Of a DNA stretch of 34,758 nt, positions 17,721-24,594 are shown one piece after another. The stretch is from a virus: positions 1 through 34,758 of the IMG/VR virus record IMGVR_UViG_3300023184_000324; one strand, given 5' to 3'. The translations under genes and the position numbers were made by a program. The notes beneath the pieces are model-generated. The model was not told the DNA's origin. It was given only the letters and a program-made list of their open reading frames with translations, and ran no database searches. The number at the start of each line of letters is the position of its first letter. Position 1 is the first letter of the stretch.

Positions 17721-18818
17721 ATGAAAGAAAATGAAAAAGTTATATCATCTGAAATTACCTCAAGAGTAGTGACAGTAAATGATTTACTATCAATATATGA
17801 TATATCATTAGATAATTGGGAAATTGAAAGACAAATTATAAATACTTGGGAAGTAGGAGCTAAAGGACCAGATAATAAAATTGTTACTACACCTTTATTT
17901 CAAGTAAAAGTTTGGTTAAAAACAAAACAATCAACTATATTCAATAATCTTAGAGAGGAATTTATTAATGACATCAAAAAATTATCCCCTAAAATTGAAA
18001 AAATTAGTTATAGACAAAATGTAAATAAGGAACCATTACTTTTAGAACTTAATATATTTGATTTACATCTAGGAAAAATCGCTTGGTCTGAAGAAACAAA
18101 CCATGAATATAATTTAGAAATAGCTAGTGATATCTTTAATAGATGTATTGAAGAATTTATTGATGAAACTTCAAATAAAAATATAGAACGAATTGTTTTC
18201 CCTATCGGAAATGATTTTTTCAACTCAGATAAATCATATCCTTTTAATAGTACTACTAAAGGCACTCCTCAAGAAGAAGATGCTAGGTGGCAAAAAACTT
18301 TTAGACTAGGACGCCAATTATTAGTAGAAGCTATAAATAAACTTCAACAAATCGCCCCCGTAGATGTTGTTATGGTTCCTGGTAATCATGATTTTGAAAG
18401 AAATTTTTATTTAGGTGATTCATTAGAAGGTTGGTTTTACAACAATGAAAATGTAACTGTAGATAATTCTGCAAATCCTAGAAAATATTATAAATATGGC
18501 GAGGTATTAATTGGTTATACACATGGTAATGAAGAAAAAGTAACTGATCTACCTTTAATTATGGCTAATGAAAAACCAAATGATTGGGCTCTATCAACAT
18601 TTAGAGAATTTCATCTAGGACATGAGCATAGAAAAAAAGAAATCAAATTTAAATCTACCGAAGAATATCAAGGTGTAATCATCAGATACTTTAACTCACT
18701 TTCAGCCACAGATTCATGGCATCATAAACGAGGTTATGTTGGAGCTAAACGCTCAGCAGAAGCTTTATTATGGGATAAAACTAAAGGTTTAAAAAATAAC
18801 TTGTACTTTACTATATGA
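17721..18818 (+). CDS. Calcineurin-like metallophosphoesterase
   Basis: A 365-residue two-metal phosphoesterase. All five family motifs are present in order: D114-L-H116 (FDLHLGK), GND at 163-165, GNHD at 221-224 (VPGNHDFER), H268 (GYTHGNE) and G300-H-E-H303 (LGHEHRK). The first ~105 residues form an extra domain (VNDLLSIYDISLDNWEIER, KVWLKTKQ) that may bind DNA or another substrate. Members act on nucleic-acid ends, nucleotides or phosphoproteins; motifs alone do not tell which. It lacks the extended shape of T4 gp47/SbcD. The stop overlaps the start of a P-loop kinase gene in ATGA, which suggests paired kinase and phosphatase chemistry. Confidence 0.8.
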   Translation: MKENEKVISSEITSRVVTVNDLLSIYDISLDNWEIERQIINTWEVGAKGPDNKIVTTPLFQVKVWLKTKQSTIFNNLREEFINDIKKLSPKIEKISYRQNVNKEPLLLELNIFDLHLGKIAWSEETNHEYNLEIASDIFNRCIEEFIDETSNKNIERIVFPIGNDFFNSDKSYPFNSTTKGTPQEEDARWQKTFRLGRQLLVEAINKLQQIAPVDVVMVPGNHDFERNFYLGDSLEGWFYNNENVTVDNSANPRKYYKYGEVLIGYTHGNEEKVTDLPLIMANEKPNDWALSTFREFHLGHEHRKKEIKFKSTEEYQGVIIRYFNSLSATDSWHHKRGYVGAKRSAEALLWDKTKGLKNNLYFTI

Positions 18819-19336
18819 ACCCAGTTGATTTAGTAACTCCAAATTTAATAACTCATTGTTCTCAATTTAAAACAATAGTTATTTTAGGATATACTAAAAC
18901 AGGTAAGGTAACAATAGCTAAAAAATTAGCCCAAGAACTTAACTATCCTTTATTTGAATCTGATCATTATATTAATATTAAAGATAGAGAACAATCTCTG
19001 TATAATTTAATAGATCATATACTTCCTTATTACCAATCAAATCAACCTATAATAATTGAAGGTATTTTATGTTTTAGATTACTTCGTAAAGGACTTCAAT
19101 TAAGTAATTTCTCTCCAGACCTAATTATTAAAACAAAATGTAATGATGAAACTATAAAACATTTTTATAGAATGGATGGTGAAGAATCTAAAATAAATAG
19201 AGCATTATCATTTAATAAAGGTTTAAATACAATTTGGGATGAATATAAAGAAATGTTACGTGACAATTTACATAGCAAAATCCCTAAATTTCTTGAATTA
19301 GAAACAACATTACCTGAATATTCATATTTTTCTTAA
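18815..19336 (+). CDS. P-loop kinase (nucleotide or polynucleotide kinase-like)
   Basis: A 173-residue kinase-like protein. Walker A is GYTKTGKVT (residues 25-33), after a hydrophobic strand (TIVILG). ELNYPLFESDHYI places an acidic residue where nucleoside and shikimate-type kinases hold the acceptor, and QPIIIEGILCFRLL looks like the second strand with the metal-binding acid. A possible lid is around residues 120-140 (HFYRMDGEESKINRA). It is within the size range of small nucleotide kinases. Translation is coupled to the upstream metallophosphoesterase. Substrate could be a nucleoside, a sugar or a 5' end of nucleic acid; not decided by sequence. Confidence 0.65.
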   Translation: MNPVDLVTPNLITHCSQFKTIVILGYTKTGKVTIAKKLAQELNYPLFESDHYINIKDREQSLYNLIDHILPYYQSNQPIIIEGILCFRLLRKGLQLSNFSPDLIIKTKCNDETIKHFYRMDGEESKINRALSFNKGLNTIWDEYKEMLRDNLHSKIPKFLELETTLPEYSYFS

Positions 19337-19348
19337 TATTTATTGATA
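19335..19348 (+). promoter_or_regulatory. Recurrent AATATTTATTGATA motif
   Basis: This copy overlaps the kinase stop codon and ends one base before the ATG at 19350. It precedes the pair of leader-bearing ParB-like and ADP-ribosyltransferase-like genes and would let them be expressed apart from the upstream operon. Confidence 0.4.
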
Positions 19349-19349
19349 T

Positions 19350-19808
19350 ATGATCAAATTAATAGATATACTAAAAGAAATAACACAATTTTCTAATTGG
19401 AGAATGCCTTCTTTATCTAAACTTAAACAAGAATTCAAGATAGAACAAGAAATAAAAGGTAATGAATTTTGGGAGGATGAAGATGATTTTTTAAACGCTA
19501 TTAAAAATAGTAAAATTACTACTATTACACCCTCTGAAGACCAAGACATAGACTACCGAAGTGGAACTGAATCATATGAAGAACTCTTAGACTTAATACA
19601 AAGCTATAAATCATACCCAGAATTCAGAAATGAAAAAACCCTAAAAGACATATATGATGGGTTCAAAAATAATCAATCTATGGATTATCCTATAGTAATT
19701 GAATTCGAAGATGGCTCAAGACGAGTATTTTCTGGGAATACAAGAATGGATATAGCATTTCAATTAGGTATTAACCCAAAAGTATTATTAGTTAAAAGCA
19801 TATTATGA
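19350..19808 (+). CDS. ParB/Srx-like domain protein with putative capsid-targeting leader
   Basis: A 152-residue protein in two parts. The first 13 residues, MIKLIDILKEITQ, are nearly the same as the start of the next protein and of the 74-residue protein at 24363. They form an amphipathic helix with an L-x-E site (LKE10), a plausible head-targeting leader. The C-terminal part (YPIVIEFEDGSRRVFSGNTR, then DIAFQLGINPKVLLVKS) matches the ParB/sulfiredoxin-type N-terminal fold, with a GNTR turn at 129-132 in place of the usual GxxR box. Such domains bind DNA or nucleotides, and some have nuclease or CTPase activity. Its stop overlaps the ADP-ribosyltransferase-like gene in ATGA, so the two are made together. 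Confidence 0.6.
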   Translation: MIKLIDILKEITQFSNWRMPSLSKLKQEFKIEQEIKGNEFWEDEDDFLNAIKNSKITTITPSEDQDIDYRSGTESYEELLDLIQSYKSYPEFRNEKTLKDIYDGFKNNQSMDYPIVIEFEDGSRRVFSGNTRMDIAFQLGINPKVLLVKSIL

Positions 19809-20368
19809 TTAAATTAATAAACATATTAAAAGAAATTACTGAAGGTAAACAAATAGGAGATATATATCACTTCACATCAACAGATGCATTAGCTAGTATG
19901 ATAAAAGATTTTGGAAATCTTACTTTAGATATCGAAGATGGAAGTGATTCTGCTGGAGGATATTACTCATTTACTCGAAACCCCAACTTAGGAACATTAT
20001 CAGAAGAAAAACACCATATCAGAATTAAATTAGATGGTGATAAAATGTCAACTAGAAATAAATTTGAACCATATGCTGATATAAAAAATGGAGAAGATTT
20101 TTTAAAAGGTGGTTCTCATTTTGAGGCAGAAGAAAGAATTAATTCTAAAGGAAAACCTTTAAATTTAACACCATATGTTGAAGAAATTACTATAATTGAT
20201 CCTGAATCATTTAAAGATTATTTAGATATGGCTTGGAAAGGTACTAACCAATATGATGCAATATTAAAAGATTATAATCTTGTTTTATCGTGGATTAAAA
20301 AAAATAATATCCCTTTAAAACTTATTAGAAAACCATCAGCAGCTGGAGTTAGAGTTAGTCGAACTTAA
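19805..20368 (+). CDS. ADP-ribosyltransferase-like protein with putative capsid-targeting leader
   Basis: A 187-residue protein. The leader MIKLINILKEITEGKQ includes ITE13-Gly14, an exact (L/I)-x-E-G match to the T4 gp21 cleavage preference. The mature part begins with GDIYHFTSTDALASMI (His22) and continues with GGYYSFTRNP (Tyr53/54, Ser55, Arg58) and HFEAEERINS (Glu107, Glu109, Glu110). This order, H then Y/S-F-T-R then E-x-E-E-R, is what an ADP-ribosyltransferase H-Y-E type fold would show. T4 packages the ADP-ribosyltransferase Alt in its head, so an Alt analogue that modifies host proteins at the start of infection is a reasonable inference. Catalytic function has not been shown for this family to my knowledge. 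Confidence 0.55.
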   Translation: MIKLINILKEITEGKQIGDIYHFTSTDALASMIKDFGNLTLDIEDGSDSAGGYYSFTRNPNLGTLSEEKHHIRIKLDGDKMSTRNKFEPYADIKNGEDFLKGGSHFEAEERINSKGKPLNLTPYVEEITIIDPESFKDYLDMAWKGTNQYDAILKDYNLVLSWIKKNNIPLKLIRKPSAAGVRVSRT

Positions 20369-20380
20369 ATATATGTATAA
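20368..20380 (+). promoter_or_regulatory. Variant leader motif AATATATGTATAA
   Basis: A G-containing variant of the recurrent motif in the 14-base gap after the ADP-ribosyltransferase-like gene, two bases before the ATG at 20383. Evidence is only the similarity to the other copies. Confidence 0.25.
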
Positions 20381-20382
20381 AC

Positions 20383-21198
20383 ATGGAACGTTTAAGACAA
20401 CTTATAAAAGAAGCACTTTCTAACCCACCTAAAAAAGATGATTGCAACTGCGGATGCCACAGTTGCGATAATGTAGGAAATCCTGGTGTGGTATTAAATG
20501 AAAGTATAGCTAAACCAATTATACTAACGGAAAATCTGCAATATCATGTGCAGAATAAACTCCCACTCACTGAAAACACATTCCGATATGGCTCTCAATC
20601 ATTCCTTGATTTATGGTCAGAGGCTCGTTACTTATATGTTCGTGAAATCATTCATGTAAATGAGGATGATAAATCTATTTTAGAGGAAACTAGTTTAGGT
20701 GAATATGGAATATATGAAGGCAAGAAAGTACCATTGGACTTACCTATGATAGGAGATGAAGTAACATGCCCTAAGTGTTCTCATTCATGGGAAATCACCC
20801 CAGAGGATGATGAACCTATGTTATGCCACAATTGTGGGTATAATGTTGAACTTGGAGTATTTGATATAGATGCTTTTAAAAACTGGAAAAGATTAAATGA
20901 AGCAAAGAAAAAAGAAAAGAAAAAGAATCCACCACTTGGAAAACCAAAACGTGGAGGATCTAAAAAATTCTATGTTTACGTAAAAAATCCAAAAACTAAA
21001 AAAATTAAAAAAGTTAGCTTTGGAGACACATCAGGTCTATCAGCTAAAATAAACAATCCAGAGGCACGTAGAGCATTTGCTGCACGTCATGATTGTAAAA
21101 ATAAAAAAGACAAAACTAAAGCTTCATACTGGAGTTGTAGACTTCCAAGATATGCTAAGTTACTTGGTTTAAAATCATCATTTTCAGGATTTTGGTAA
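20383..21198 (+). CDS. Multi-domain zinc protein with basic DUF5872-like C-terminus, candidate gp21 substrate
   Basis: A 271-residue mosaic. It opens with leader MERLRQLIKEAL (IKE10-Ala11), then a Cys cluster CNCGCHSC (21-28). Several L-x-E sites follow: LNE40, LTE50, LTE64 and LNE173-Ala. Residues 60-125 (PLTENTFRYGSQSFLDLWSE, then VPLDLPMIG) are a block seen in other phage proteins. A zinc ribbon has Cys129-Cys132 and Cys148-Cys151. After LNEAKKKEKKK comes a very basic domain of ~95 residues (KKFYVYVKNPKTKKIKKVSF, ARRAFAARHDCKNKKDKTKA, YWSCRLPRYAKLLG) that resembles DUF5872 of marine phages. If cut at LNE173, the basic domain would be released, which would suit a packaged DNA-binding protein. 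This is inference. Confidence 0.55.
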   Translation: MERLRQLIKEALSNPPKKDDCNCGCHSCDNVGNPGVVLNESIAKPIILTENLQYHVQNKLPLTENTFRYGSQSFLDLWSEARYLYVREIIHVNEDDKSILEETSLGEYGIYEGKKVPLDLPMIGDEVTCPKCSHSWEITPEDDEPMLCHNCGYNVELGVFDIDAFKNWKRLNEAKKKEKKKNPPLGKPKRGGSKKFYVYVKNPKTKKIKKVSFGDTSGLSAKINNPEARRAFAARHDCKNKKDKTKASYWSCRLPRYAKLLGLKSSFSGFW

Positions 21199-21572
21199 TG
21201 GATAGATTAGAAAAATTATTACAAGAAGTACTTAAAGAACGTCCTGGATTATGGGCTAACATTCGTGCTAAACATGAACGTGGAGAAAAACCATCTCCAA
21301 AAGGATCTAAAGCATATAAAACAGCTGTTAAAGCAGGTAAGGAAATTAATAAACTTTCTGAAGGTGAAACTTCAGAACTTCAATTCCCAGATGGTTTCCA
21401 ACCTGCAAAATCTGTTCCAAATGGAGGGGCAATGTGTGCTAACTGTGCTAAATGGAATAAAAAAACACAACTATGTGAAGGTCAATATTATATTGAGTGG
21501 CATGGTAATGGAAAAATTCCCGCTAACCCAACAGAATATGTTTGTATTTGGTGGGTAGATAAAAGAAAATGA
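21198..21572 (+). CDS. Cysteine-rich small phage protein with leader helix
   Basis: A 124-residue protein starting MDRLEKLLQEVLKERPGLW. I chose the ATG at 21198, which overlaps the previous stop by one base; a TTG two codons earlier would be the only alternative. The helix fits the leader class of this region (LQE10, LKE14). Residues ~18-40 (LWANIRAKHERGEKPSPKGS) are a motif known from phage proteins of unknown role. The C-terminal half has four cysteines (GAMCANCAKWNKKTQLCEGQ, then YIEWHGNGKIPANPTEYVCI) in a spacing that could hold a metal or a small iron-sulphur cluster, similar to HiPIP-like proteins. It overlaps the next gene in ATGA. Confidence 0.55.
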   Translation: MDRLEKLLQEVLKERPGLWANIRAKHERGEKPSPKGSKAYKTAVKAGKEINKLSEGETSELQFPDGFQPAKSVPNGGAMCANCAKWNKKTQLCEGQYYIEWHGNGKIPANPTEYVCIWWVDKRK

Positions 21573-21832
21573 GTAAACCATACATAGATATAGAAGTTAC
21601 AGACAAATATATTATTCGTGAATTTAACGAAAATATAGATCCAATTGAACTGTTATGGCATCGTGATGATGAAGATAGAACAGTAGAGATAATTGGAGAA
21701 ACAAATTGGGGAGTACAACTTGACAATGAACTTCCAACCTCACTAAATCACCCAATATATATAGAACGTCATCAATGGCATCGTGTTATCAAAGGTGATG
21801 GTAATTTAAAATTAAAAATACATTTAGACTAG
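21569..21832 (+). CDS. Small cupin-like phage protein
   Basis: An 87-residue protein of a family I recall from cyanophages and other marine phages. It has the run LLWHRDDEDRTVEIIGETNW, then VQLDNELP and HQWHRVIKGDGNLKLKI, which reads as a small all-beta cupin with three histidines in the two strands that usually hold a metal. No enzyme activity is known to me. It is translationally coupled to the cysteine-rich gene (ATGA) and ends the operon, 43 bases before a terminator. Confidence 0.55.
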   Translation: MSKPYIDIEVTDKYIIREFNENIDPIELLWHRDDEDRTVEIIGETNWGVQLDNELPTSLNHPIYIERHQWHRVIKGDGNLKLKIHLD

Positions 21833-21874
21833 ATTTATATCCTAGTCGCCCTTTTAGGGAAAAATAATAGTAGA

Positions 21875-21912
21875 AGATGTAGCTCTAAATTTGGAGTCTA
21901 CATCTTTTTTTT
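21875..21912 (+). terminator. Rho-independent terminator
   Basis: The arms AGATGTAG-CTC and GAG-T-CTACATCT form an 8-bp stem extended by three more pairs across a one-base bulge, with a loop of about eight bases, followed directly by eight T. It closes the operon that ends with the cupin-like gene. It also rules out a start for the next gene inside the hairpin. Confidence 0.85.
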
Positions 21913-21935
21913 GTATATTCAAGAAAATAAAAGTT

Positions 21936-22406
21936 ATGAATATATTTTATATTAATGAAAACCCGATCATAGCAGCTCGTGAACTAGCAGATGATCATAT
22001 TAGAAAAATGCAAATTGAAAGTGCACAAATGTGTAGTACAGCTCATTGGGTAAGTGGTTCAACAGCACCATATAAACAATCTCATACTAACCATCCATCA
22101 ACAAAATGGGTACGAGAATCTATACAACATTATAGATGGTTAATTCAACATGGTTTAAAAATATGTGATGAATTTGAAAAACGATATGGTAAAAAACATA
22201 AAACAAAAGGTGTACTTGAATGGTTACAAACTAATGAACCTAATATTTCTGATAATGGATTTATTGATCCTCCTCAATGTATGCCTGACCAGTTCAAATT
22301 AGAGGACACTATAAATGCTTATAAAAATTTTTATATTAACGATAAAGTAGCAATCAAAAAACTAGATTGGAAGAAATTAAATAACAAACCAGAATGGGTT
22401 ATCTAA
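21936..22406 (+). CDS. Conserved phage protein of unknown function (ESAQMCSTAHW family)
   Basis: A 156-residue protein whose ATG at 21936 follows the terminator; a TTG at 21891 would start inside the hairpin and is rejected. Conserved stretches are MNIFYINENPIIAARELADD, KMQIESAQMCSTAHW, THNHPSTKWVRESIQHYRWL-like sequence (HP-S-x-W-V-R), CDEFEKRYGKKHKTKG and PPQCMPDQFK. I have seen this family in many T4-like phages as an unnamed protein. The His, Cys and Arg residues look like an active or metal site. The A-rich leader (AAAATAAAAGTT) is nearly the same as before the gene at 25348. Confidence 0.55.
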   Translation: MNIFYINENPIIAARELADDHIRKMQIESAQMCSTAHWVSGSTAPYKQSHTNHPSTKWVRESIQHYRWLIQHGLKICDEFEKRYGKKHKTKGVLEWLQTNEPNISDNGFIDPPQCMPDQFKLEDTINAYKNFYINDKVAIKKLDWKKLNNKPEWVI

Positions 22407-22417
22407 TATGTATAATA
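22405..22417 (+). promoter_or_regulatory. Variant leader motif AATATGTATAATA
   Basis: A G variant of the recurrent motif overlapping the stop codon of the preceding gene, 17 bases before the ATG at 22434. Proposed only by similarity to the other copies. Confidence 0.25.
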
Positions 22418-22433
22418 TATAACTAATAAAATT

Positions 22434-22919
22434 ATGAAAAAACAACCATTAAATGAAGAATTTCGTCGTATGCAAAAATTAGCTGGATTAATTACTGAAT
22501 CTGAATTGAAAGAATATGATGATTTATCAATTAAAAATAACTATATTACCCCAGATGATGATGAAGAATTACCATCTAAATGGACAGATGATATTAATAG
22601 AGGGTATTTAGATATAGAACAACTTGAAAGTGATCTTATTAAAGCTATTCCTTATTTTAAATCATTATTACCTTTAAGAGATGATAAACCTTTAGATAAT
22701 AATTATATTATTGCTTTAATAAAAGGATTTGTTGAGAACTTATATGAGGATTTTGATGCTGGGTATATGGATCCTAGTTATGATTCTAGCAGGAAATTAA
22801 ATTATAAATCAATGGATATTGATGATTTAACTAATGATTTTATAAGCTACGTCAATGGAGTTACAGAGTCAGGAAGTGATTGGGATTTAGCTGATGATAT
22901 GTTTGAAACTTATCAATAA
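22434..22919 (+). CDS. Acidic hypothetical protein with LNEEFRRMQKLAGLITES leader
   Basis: A 161-residue acidic protein without a recognised fold. The N-terminus reads MKKQPLNEEFRRMQKLAG then LITESELKE, a leader I recall from several marine-phage proteins, here with two (L/I)-x-E sites (LNE8 and ITE22-Ser). The remainder is helical and rich in Asp/Glu and Tyr (DDDEELPSKWTDDINRGYLD, DFDAGYMDPSYDSSRKLNY). It may be another packaged or processed head protein; that is inference from the leader. It is followed by a 117-base gap holding a terminator. Confidence 0.45.
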   Translation: MKKQPLNEEFRRMQKLAGLITESELKEYDDLSIKNNYITPDDDEELPSKWTDDINRGYLDIEQLESDLIKAIPYFKSLLPLRDDKPLDNNYIIALIKGFVENLYEDFDAGYMDPSYDSSRKLNYKSMDIDDLTNDFISYVNGVTESGSDWDLADDMFETYQ

Positions 22920-22977
22920 TAAATATCATATAGAACGATTCATAGTTGTTCGACTTAATATTAAAAAATGGATCTGT

Positions 22978-23005
22978 GGTCCAATCTTACGATTGGGCCT
23001 TTCTT
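22978..23005 (+). terminator. Rho-independent terminator (short T tail)
   Basis: GGTCCAATC and GATTGGGCC pair over nine bases with one G-T wobble around a TTAC loop, followed by TTTCTT. It lies between the acidic protein and the FAD-dependent oxidoreductase. Because it overlaps the first codons of an upstream in-frame ATG at 22968, the oxidoreductase start is placed at 23037. Confidence 0.7.
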
Positions 23006-23036
23006 AATTATATTTAAAAGTAATTTAAAATTTATT

Positions 23037-24347
23037 ATGGACAAAAAAATAGTAATAGTAGGAGCAGGAGTAGCAGGTGTAAACGCAGCTACTAAATTAG
23101 TAGATAATGGTTATCCTGGCGAACTTATTACCATAATTGATATGGGTAAAGACCCATATAATCGTTTACCTGAGGAGGTAATGACAGGTATGCTAGGAGC
23201 TGGAGGATGGAGTGATGGAAAATTAACTTACCATACAGCAATTGGAGGACAATTATCTAAATACACAGGTGAGGAAAAAGCAATGGAATTGATGGATCAA
23301 GTAATCACCAACTTTAAACGTTTCCACCCTAAACCAGAGGAAGTACAATGTTCTGATCCACATGAGGAACCTGAATTCATCAAACCATATTTTGGTTTAC
23401 GTTTATTTCCTGTATGGCATGTAGGGACAGATTATTTATCTGAAATTGCTAAAAATTGGTATGATTATTTAGTATCTAAAGGTGTACAATTTAAATGGGA
23501 ACAAAAAGTAACTCACATTGATTTTACTAGAAATAAAATTACTATAGGAGATAAAAGAAAAGAACCATACTCTAGTGAACACTATGATGAACTTATATTT
23601 GCAGTGGGTAAATCAGGCATTGACTTTGCTCAACAATTAGCCCAAGACTATAAATTACCAGATGAACCTAAATCAGTACAGATTGGAGTTCGATTTGAGG
23701 CACCACAAGAACACTTTCAAAAACTAATTGATATTTCATATGACTTTAAGTTATATAGAAAATTTGATGATGAAGGAGTGTCATTACGTTCATTCTGTAC
23801 AAACAATAATGCTGCTTATGTTGCTGTAGAAGAAACATATGGTAACCATTCATATAATGGACATGCTAAGAAAGACGAAGCATATAGAAATAATATGACT
23901 AACTTTGGTATCTTGATGGAAATCAATGGTATTGAGGATCCATTTACTTGGTCACGTAATGTAGTTTCAAGATTGCAAGCATATGGAACTGGTTTATATT
24001 ATAGCCCATCTCGTACTCCATCAACTACATCTGAAGGAAATGATGTAGATGCAACTCATATTAGTTTAGATACTCTAATCCATGCTGTAGAACCAGTAAT
24101 GGAGGGTTATTTTAAATATGTTATGGATTTTATCCAAGACATGAAAAAAGTATTTCCAACATTAGGAAATGATTGGGGAATCTATATACCAGAGGTAAAA
24201 TATCTTTCACCTGAGGTTAAAGTAAATTATGAAAATCTTAGTCTTATAGATTATCCAAATGTATATTTTGTGGGTGATGCTTTAAGTGCACGTGGGATTA
24301 CAGTATCAGGAGCTCAAGCAATTTATGTAGCTGAATCATTATTATAA
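23037..24347 (+). CDS. FAD-dependent oxidoreductase (NAD(FAD)-dehydrogenase-like)
   Basis: A 436-residue flavoprotein, uncommon in a phage. The start at 23037 puts the Rossmann motif directly at the N-terminus (KIVIVGAGVAGVNAATKL, Gly9-x-Gly11-x-x-Gly14). GAGGWSDGKLTY matches the G-[AT]-x-S-DGKL signature of the COG2509-like FAD-dependent dehydrogenases. DELIFAVGKSG is the typical second nucleotide-proximal strand, and the C-terminal YFVGDALSARGITVSGAQAI closes the FAD site in the usual way. A middle region (SFCTNNNAAYVAVEE) fits the substrate domain. The electron acceptor and substrate are unknown. It stands alone between a terminator and a small leader-bearing gene, and may be an auxiliary metabolic gene taken from a host. 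Confidence 0.75.
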   Translation: MDKKIVIVGAGVAGVNAATKLVDNGYPGELITIIDMGKDPYNRLPEEVMTGMLGAGGWSDGKLTYHTAIGGQLSKYTGEEKAMELMDQVITNFKRFHPKPEEVQCSDPHEEPEFIKPYFGLRLFPVWHVGTDYLSEIAKNWYDYLVSKGVQFKWEQKVTHIDFTRNKITIGDKRKEPYSSEHYDELIFAVGKSGIDFAQQLAQDYKLPDEPKSVQIGVRFEAPQEHFQKLIDISYDFKLYRKFDDEGVSLRSFCTNNNAAYVAVEETYGNHSYNGHAKKDEAYRNNMTNFGILMEINGIEDPFTWSRNVVSRLQAYGTGLYYSPSRTPSTTSEGNDVDATHISLDTLIHAVEPVMEGYFKYVMDFIQDMKKVFPTLGNDWGIYIPEVKYLSPEVKVNYENLSLIDYPNVYFVGDALSARGITVSGAQAIYVAESLL

Positions 24348-24360
24348 TATTTATAATAAA
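24346..24360 (+). promoter_or_regulatory. Recurrent AATATTTATAATAAA motif
   Basis: Identical over 15 bases to the copy at 14990. It overlaps the oxidoreductase stop codon and ends two bases before the ATG at 24363. Confidence 0.45.
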
Positions 24361-24362
24361 AT

Positions 24363-24587
24363 ATGATTAAATTAATAGATTTACTAGAAGGTAACTTAGA
24401 AGTAAAAAATCTAAATTATTACCAACAAATCCTGGATAAGAGTAATAATATATCTTCATCCCAAAGAATATATCTTCAAAAAATATTAGATTCTATTAAA
24501 AAACAAAATAATCTAGCAACTCCTAGGCAATTTGATATATTAAATCGTATTAAAACTGGTAATTTTAAATATCATTCTAAAAATTAA
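24363..24587 (+). CDS. Small helical protein with putative capsid-targeting leader
   Basis: A 74-residue protein. The start MIKLIDLLEGNLE repeats the leader of the ParB-like and ADP-ribosyltransferase-like proteins, and LLE9-Gly10 is an (L/I)-x-E-G site. The rest is helical and basic, with a helix-turn-helix look (SSSQRIYLQKILDSIKKQ, then LATPRQFDILNRIKTGNF). It could be a small DNA-binding protein carried in the head. No family was recognised; the leader is the main reason to note it. Confidence 0.5.
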   Translation: MIKLIDLLEGNLEVKNLNYYQQILDKSNNISSSQRIYLQKILDSIKKQNNLATPRQFDILNRIKTGNFKYHSKN

Positions 24588-24594
24588 AAAATAA

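Noticed and set aside
17721-18818. Metallophosphoesterase as T4 gp47 (SbcD-like recombination nuclease)
   Set aside because: The motifs fit the superfamily only, there is a different N-terminal extension, and no gp46 (SbcC-like ATPase) gene is next to it.
21891-21935. TTG start for the conserved gene at 21936
   Set aside because: It lies in the loop and 3' arm of the terminator; ATG at 21936 begins the conserved part.
22968-23036. Upstream ATG extension of the FAD-dependent oxidoreductase
   Set aside because: The extra codons cover a hairpin terminator, and the Rossmann motif sits in the normal place when translation starts at 23037.
22920-23036. Possible tRNA or small RNA in the longest intergenic gap
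   Set aside because: No cloverleaf or TTCGA-type arm can be drawn; the only structure is the terminator at 22978.
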